Assembly (NCBI GenBank): GCA_035529405.1
Contig: DATKWV010000015.1
Location: 1-8,164, forward strand
Length of the DNA: 8,164 nucleotides
Source: DATKWV01 sp035529405
GTDB lineage: Bacteria > Planctomycetota > Phycisphaerae > Sedimentisphaerales > Anaerobacaceae
Direction: 5' to 3'
The translations under genes were made by a program, and so were the position numbers. Under the pieces are notes generated by a model. It did not search any database. It was given only the letters and a program-made list of their open reading frames with translations, and had not been told where the DNA came from. This document shows positions 5,692 through 8,164 of the stretch, in pieces. Each line of letters begins with the position of its first letter. Position 1 is the first letter of the stretch.

Positions 5692-6873
5692 TTAGCTTTT
5701 GAGCCTGACCAGTTCGTTGTTGCACATCTTGAGCTGGGCGGGGTCGGTCAGTTTTTCCGCAGCAGCCTGTAAGTGTTTGCGTGCCAGCTTAGGGTTGTTC
5801 AAATACCGCGAATACAGTATCCCCAGCATTAATTGCACCTGCTCGGCGTACACGTAGTTTTTGTAGTGGGTCAGAAACTGCTCGTATGCATTGGCCGATT
5901 CAGCGTGTCTGTTGTCGCTTGCCAGTTGGTTGGCGATATCGAGCAGATGCTGTCGGGGCAGAACCTGCTGGCTGTCTATTTTCATAAGCTCTAAGTAAAT
6001 ATCGGCCGCAGCGGAAATGTTGCGCTCGGCGATACGTGAGCCTATGTCGCTGCACAACTGCCGGATTTTTTCCTGCTGTTGCTGCTGGGCGGGTGTTTGC
6101 TTTAAAACCTTGACCTTCATCGGCTTGGCTGTTTGTCCCTCGAAAGGGTCGTAACCGCCGGCGACAGAATCCCTGTAGCGTCTGCGTCTGTTCCATTGTT
6201 TGACCATCGACCAAAGGTCAAAACCCGAACGTTCCATCAGCCCCGTGGCAAGCAGGAAAGTAACTGCCGCAATCCCGAACGCATAGCCGGAAAGGTGGGC
6301 GTCGTAGGCAACGTTGCGCATGCGCCTTTCAGCAATGTTGTCCCAGAAAATCAGTTTAAACCCGATAAAATAAATGGCCGGTATCTCCACGGTATTAATA
6401 AAAAACAACAGCCAGTAAAATACCGTAATCAGCGACTGCGGGAACAAAACAACGTATGCTCCGGTTACAGCCGCGACCGCACCGCTTGCGCCAAGCACAG
6501 GTGAGGTCCTCAGCAGGGCATGGCCTGCGCCGCTGAATACCGCCCCAGCCAGGTAAAAGCACACATAGCCGATATGCCCGAGCCTGTCGTTGACGTTATT
6601 GCCGAAAAGATACAAAAAGAACATGTTGCCAATAATATGCAAGATACCGCCGTGCAGAAAAGCATAGGTTATGAACTGCCAAAGGTACGGCCTGCCGGGT
6701 GTGAGCATAAAGTGTTCGGCCCAAAGGCGAAGTATTTCCGGCTGATGTGTGAATGGGTTCACGTGGGGCCAGTAGGTCAAAACAAAAATGGCTATATTAA
6801 CTGCTATCAGTGCGTAGTTGGCATAGGGAGTACGCCATGGCCGAATACTGGTGCGAATGGGCAATATAAACAT
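5692..6873 (-). CDS. Rhomboid family intramembrane serine protease with C-terminal TPR-like region
   Basis: Rhomboids cleave membrane-spanning substrates inside the lipid bilayer with a Ser-His dyad. The 393-residue protein has the rhomboid hallmarks: first membrane segment about 20-35, HGGILHIIGN (74-83, the HxxxxHxxxN motif), the catalytic GASG with S130, and AHLSG with catalytic H193, plus further hydrophobic segments to about residue 211. Both catalytic residues are present, so it should be active. After an Arg-rich stretch (RNRRRRYR-like, 228-234) and a Gln run (263-267) there is a soluble tail of about 125 residues. Its helical pairs, such as AAADIYLELMKID and AESANAYEQFLTHY, look like tetratricopeptide repeats. 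The start is the ATG at 6873, with no Shine-Dalgarno. Substrate is unknown. It lies downstream of the small-RNA terminator. Confidence 0.92.
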   Translation of the reverse strand: MFILPIRTSIRPWRTPYANYALIAVNIAIFVLTYWPHVNPFTHQPEILRLWAEHFMLTPGRPYLWQFITYAFLHGGILHIIGNMFFLYLFGNNVNDRLGHIGYVCFYLAGAVFSGAGHALLRTSPVLGASGAVAAVTGAYVVLFPQSLITVFYWLLFFINTVEIPAIYFIGFKLIFWDNIAERRMRNVAYDAHLSGYAFGIAAVTFLLATGLMERSGFDLWSMVKQWNRRRRYRDSVAGGYDPFEGQTAKPMKVKVLKQTPAQQQQQEKIRQLCSDIGSRIAERNISAAADIYLELMKIDSQQVLPRQHLLDIANQLASDNRHAESANAYEQFLTHYKNYVYAEQVQLMLGILYSRYLNNPKLARKHLQAAAEKLTDPAQLKMCNNELVRLKS

Positions 6874-6955
6874 AGTTTAAGCTGTTAATATCAATATCAA
6901 CATCAAAACAAACCGGCGATTATTTTAATAACCTGAACCGGCTGCGACAAGACAT

Positions 6956-6985
6956 AAAAAAAACAGAACGGCGTGAACCGTCCTG
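6956..6985 (-). terminator. Intrinsic (Rho-independent) terminator
   Basis: On the minus strand CAGGACGG-TTCACG-CCGTTCTG forms an 8-bp stem (one G-U pair) with a 6-nt loop (6964-6985) and is followed directly by eight T (6956-6963). This is a textbook terminator for leftward transcription. No protein gene ends upstream of it, since the nearest gene to the right is on the opposite strand, so it implies a non-coding transcript. Confidence 0.85.
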
Positions 6986-7089
6986 CTCGGTATGATGGAT
7001 AGGCTTTTGACAGCGTTCTCCCTTGCGGAAAACATCAGGAGAAAATTCTTTGCACCAGCTTGCCCCCCAGCCGACCCTAATCTTTTGTC
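6956..7089 (-). ncRNA. Predicted small RNA of about 134 nt, family unknown
   Basis: A promoter-like element at 7096-7124 and a strong intrinsic terminator at 6956-6985 bracket this stretch on the minus strand. The predicted RNA has an internal 6-bp stem UUCUCC/GGAGAA (7038-7043 with 7016-7021) around a 16-nt loop, a G-rich 5' part (GGCUGGGGGGC) and a 3' terminator stem with eight U. I could not match it to tmRNA, SRP RNA, RNase P RNA or a riboswitch I know. 6S RNA, which is defined by structure more than sequence, stays possible. Alternatively it could be a terminated leader of the rhomboid gene, whose ATG lies about 80 nt past the terminator. Confidence 0.5.
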
Positions 7090-7095
7090 TATTAA

Positions 7096-7124
7096 AGTAT
7101 AGAATAAGAAAAGGCAGCAGCCAA
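7096..7124 (-). promoter_or_regulatory. Candidate promoter of the predicted small RNA
   Basis: On the minus strand TTGGCT (7119-7124) and TATACT (7096-7101) are separated by exactly 17 bp, which fits a housekeeping sigma factor. Transcription would start at about 7088-7089, roughly 100 nt before the terminator stem. Confidence 0.5.
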
Positions 7125-7223
7125 ACTGGCCGGGAAAAAAAACTTTATTTTTTGCAGATTTATGATAATTAATGCTGTTTGTAACACCGAGTTAAGCCCT
7201 GATTAAGGGCGTGTTTACATAAT

Positions 7224-8164
7224 ATGGATATCAGGACAATAAAAAATCGTGCCAAAGCCGTTCGAAATCAGCTCATAAAAAGCCGAATAGACGCCCTTAT
7301 ACTCACAAAACCGGCAAATGTAACTTATGTCACCTGCTTTTGCGGCCACGACAGTTGGGCTATAATAACCGGCAGGGCGGTTTATCTTATAACCGACAGC
7401 AGGTACCTCCTGCAGGCCCGCAGCCAGTGTCCGGCCTGCACCATAATCCAGCGAACAGGCCCTATGGACCGGGCGGTCGCTGATTTGCTCAAACGCCTCA
7501 AATTCGTACGCACAGCCGGCGTAGAAGCCTCGATGTCCCTTGCCGACTTCAGGTCGTTAAAAAAAGCGGTGAAAATCCGGCTAAAACCTGCTGACAATGT
7601 TATCGAGCAGTTGCGCAGTATCAAGGACAAGGCCGAAATCGCCGCAATTACTACTGCTGCAAACATCGCAGCCAAAGCCCTGGAGCGAATTAAAGGCCGC
7701 ATCAAACCCGGCATAAGCGAAAACCGGCTGGCGGGTCTGCTGGAGTTCGAGATTCGCAGCATAGGCGCTACCAGCAGCTTCGAGACAATCGTTGCATTCG
7801 GGGCCAACGCAGCCAGACCGCACCATCAGCCGACCAATAAGAAGTTAAAGAGTAACGACACTGTCCTTATTGATTTCGGTGTCAGGTATGGAAATTACTG
7901 CTGCGATTTGACCAGGTGTTTCGGTGTCGGCAGGGCGGGGAACCTTTATAAGAAGGTGTATGACGTTGTCACAGAGGCGCAGGCTGCTGCCATAAAGGCC
8001 GTGAAGGCGGGTGTAAGGATTTGCGATGTCGATACAGCGGCCCGGCGGGTCATTGCCGAAAGCGGCCTGCCTGTTTTCGGCCACGGTACAGGGCACGGCC
8101 TGGGCCTGGAAGTCCACGAGCTGCCTATAGTTTCGGACAAGGCCAAAGGCAGATTACAGGCGGG
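7224..8164 (+). CDS. Xaa-Pro aminopeptidase, M24 family (PepP/YpdF-like), 3' end off the window
   Basis: The gene runs off the right edge after 313 complete codons. M24 aminopeptidases are cytoplasmic dimetal enzymes that remove an N-terminal residue preceding proline. Residues 1-125 form the creatinase-like N-terminal domain (ALILTKPANVTYVTCFCG at 24-41; YLITDSRY at 54-61). Residues from about 130 form the pita-bread catalytic domain, with RPHHQPT (198-204), VLIDFGVRYGNYCCDLTR (214-231; metal ligands D217 and D228) and GHGTGHGLGLEVHE (286-299; metal ligand H291). The two glutamate ligands expected further on are outside the window. The start at 7224 suits the family's opening; AAGGG lies 14 nt upstream. 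Prolidase (PepQ) is the alternative, but the short creatinase-type N-terminal domain favours an aminopeptidase. Confidence 0.92.
   Translation, partial: MDIRTIKNRAKAVRNQLIKSRIDALILTKPANVTYVTCFCGHDSWAIITGRAVYLITDSRYLLQARSQCPACTIIQRTGPMDRAVADLLKRLKFVRTAGVEASMSLADFRSLKKAVKIRLKPADNVIEQLRSIKDKAEIAAITTAANIAAKALERIKGRIKPGISENRLAGLLEFEIRSIGATSSFETIVAFGANAARPHHQPTNKKLKSNDTVLIDFGVRYGNYCCDLTRCFGVGRAGNLYKKVYDVVTEAQAAAIKAVKAGVRICDVDTAARRVIAESGLPVFGHGTGHGLGLEVHELPIVSDKAKGRLQA

Larger units (their letters stand above)
6874..7223. other. 350-nt intergenic region between rhomboid and M24 peptidase genes
   Basis: This gap separates two divergent genes. Most of it is taken up by a predicted minus-strand RNA gene. 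Next to the rhomboid start are three degenerate hexamers (ATCAAT, ATCAAC, ATCAAA, 6890-6907) in AT-rich DNA that could hold the rhomboid promoter, though no clear -35/-10 pair stands out. On the peptidase side, 7130-7195 is AT-rich (for example GATAAT within TATGATAATTAATG) and probably carries its promoter. GCCCT...AGGGC (7196-7210) is a short dyad, and AAGGG inside it lies 14 nt before the ATG. Confidence 0.6.

Noticed and set aside
6925..7035. A 36-codon minus-strand reading frame (MFSARENAVK...) with a hydrophobic end inside the predicted small RNA
   Set aside because: It has no Shine-Dalgarno and reads straight through the strong terminator hairpin and its T-run, which supply its hydrophobic residues. 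It is more likely chance.
7010..7050. CUGAUG in the small RNA as a possible hammerhead ribozyme core
   Set aside because: The needed CUGAUGA and GAAA core sequences and the three-stem arrangement are absent.
6956..7089. Known riboswitch or housekeeping RNA (cobalamin, c-di-GMP-I, SRP, tmRNA)
   Set aside because: Some short stretches (GGUGCAAAG, CCGCAA) echo cobalamin riboswitch boxes, but their order and the surrounding conserved elements do not fit, and the next gene, a rhomboid protease, is an unlikely target.
7382..8146. Several minus-strand reading frames of 66-141 residues
   Set aside because: All are antisense to the M24 peptidase gene, which is open through the window edge and has its metal-ligand motifs.

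Overview
This 8.2 kb window (roughly 50% GC) looks like an ordinary chromosomal region of a Planctomycetota-like bacterium, possibly of the Phycisphaerae. This placement is an inference. It rests on the MurD N-terminal motif GLGRFGGG, which I associate with planctomycete MurD proteins, on the mixed housekeeping gene order, and on how many genes lack a clear Shine-Dalgarno sequence. No phage, CRISPR, tRNA, rRNA or insertion-sequence gene is visible.

Layout. The left edge cuts into murC (minus strand, 5' end only). To its right, all on the minus strand, are ispD (isoprenoid precursor synthesis), a cobO/btuR-type corrinoid adenosyltransferase, a stand-alone PilZ protein, murD and pyrF (orotidine 5'-phosphate decarboxylase). 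Transcription therefore runs pyrF, murD, pilZ, cobO, ispD, murC. The pyrF-murD gap (47 nt) and cobO-ispD gap (21 nt) are operon-like; the murD-pilZ, pilZ-cobO and ispD-murC gaps (about 95-245 nt) leave room for separate promoters or terminators. A divergent plus-strand gene for a membrane-anchored protein of unknown function follows. It converges on a minus-strand rhomboid protease that carries a soluble, TPR-like C-terminal region. The right edge holds the first 313 codons of an M24-family Xaa-Pro aminopeptidase on the plus strand.

How the genes fit together. murC and murD catalyse the first two amino-acid additions to UDP-MurNAc in peptidoglycan synthesis. ispD feeds the MEP pathway, which supplies the undecaprenyl carrier used by the same cell-wall route. 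pyrF supplies UMP, and hence the UDP sugars. The association is metabolic; the sequence does not show that they are co-regulated.

Non-coding signals. The most interesting are: (1) a probable minus-strand small RNA of about 134 nt at 6956-7089, with a promoter-like element at one end and a strong intrinsic terminator at the other; (2) a perfect 10-bp inverted repeat at the predicted pyrF transcription start, next to back-to-back overlapping -10 elements; (3) two dispersed-type palindromic or repeat modules at the 3' end of ispD. One of these encodes the last residues of IspD, and the other is flanked by a 9-bp direct repeat. I see no convincing new multi-gene system here.
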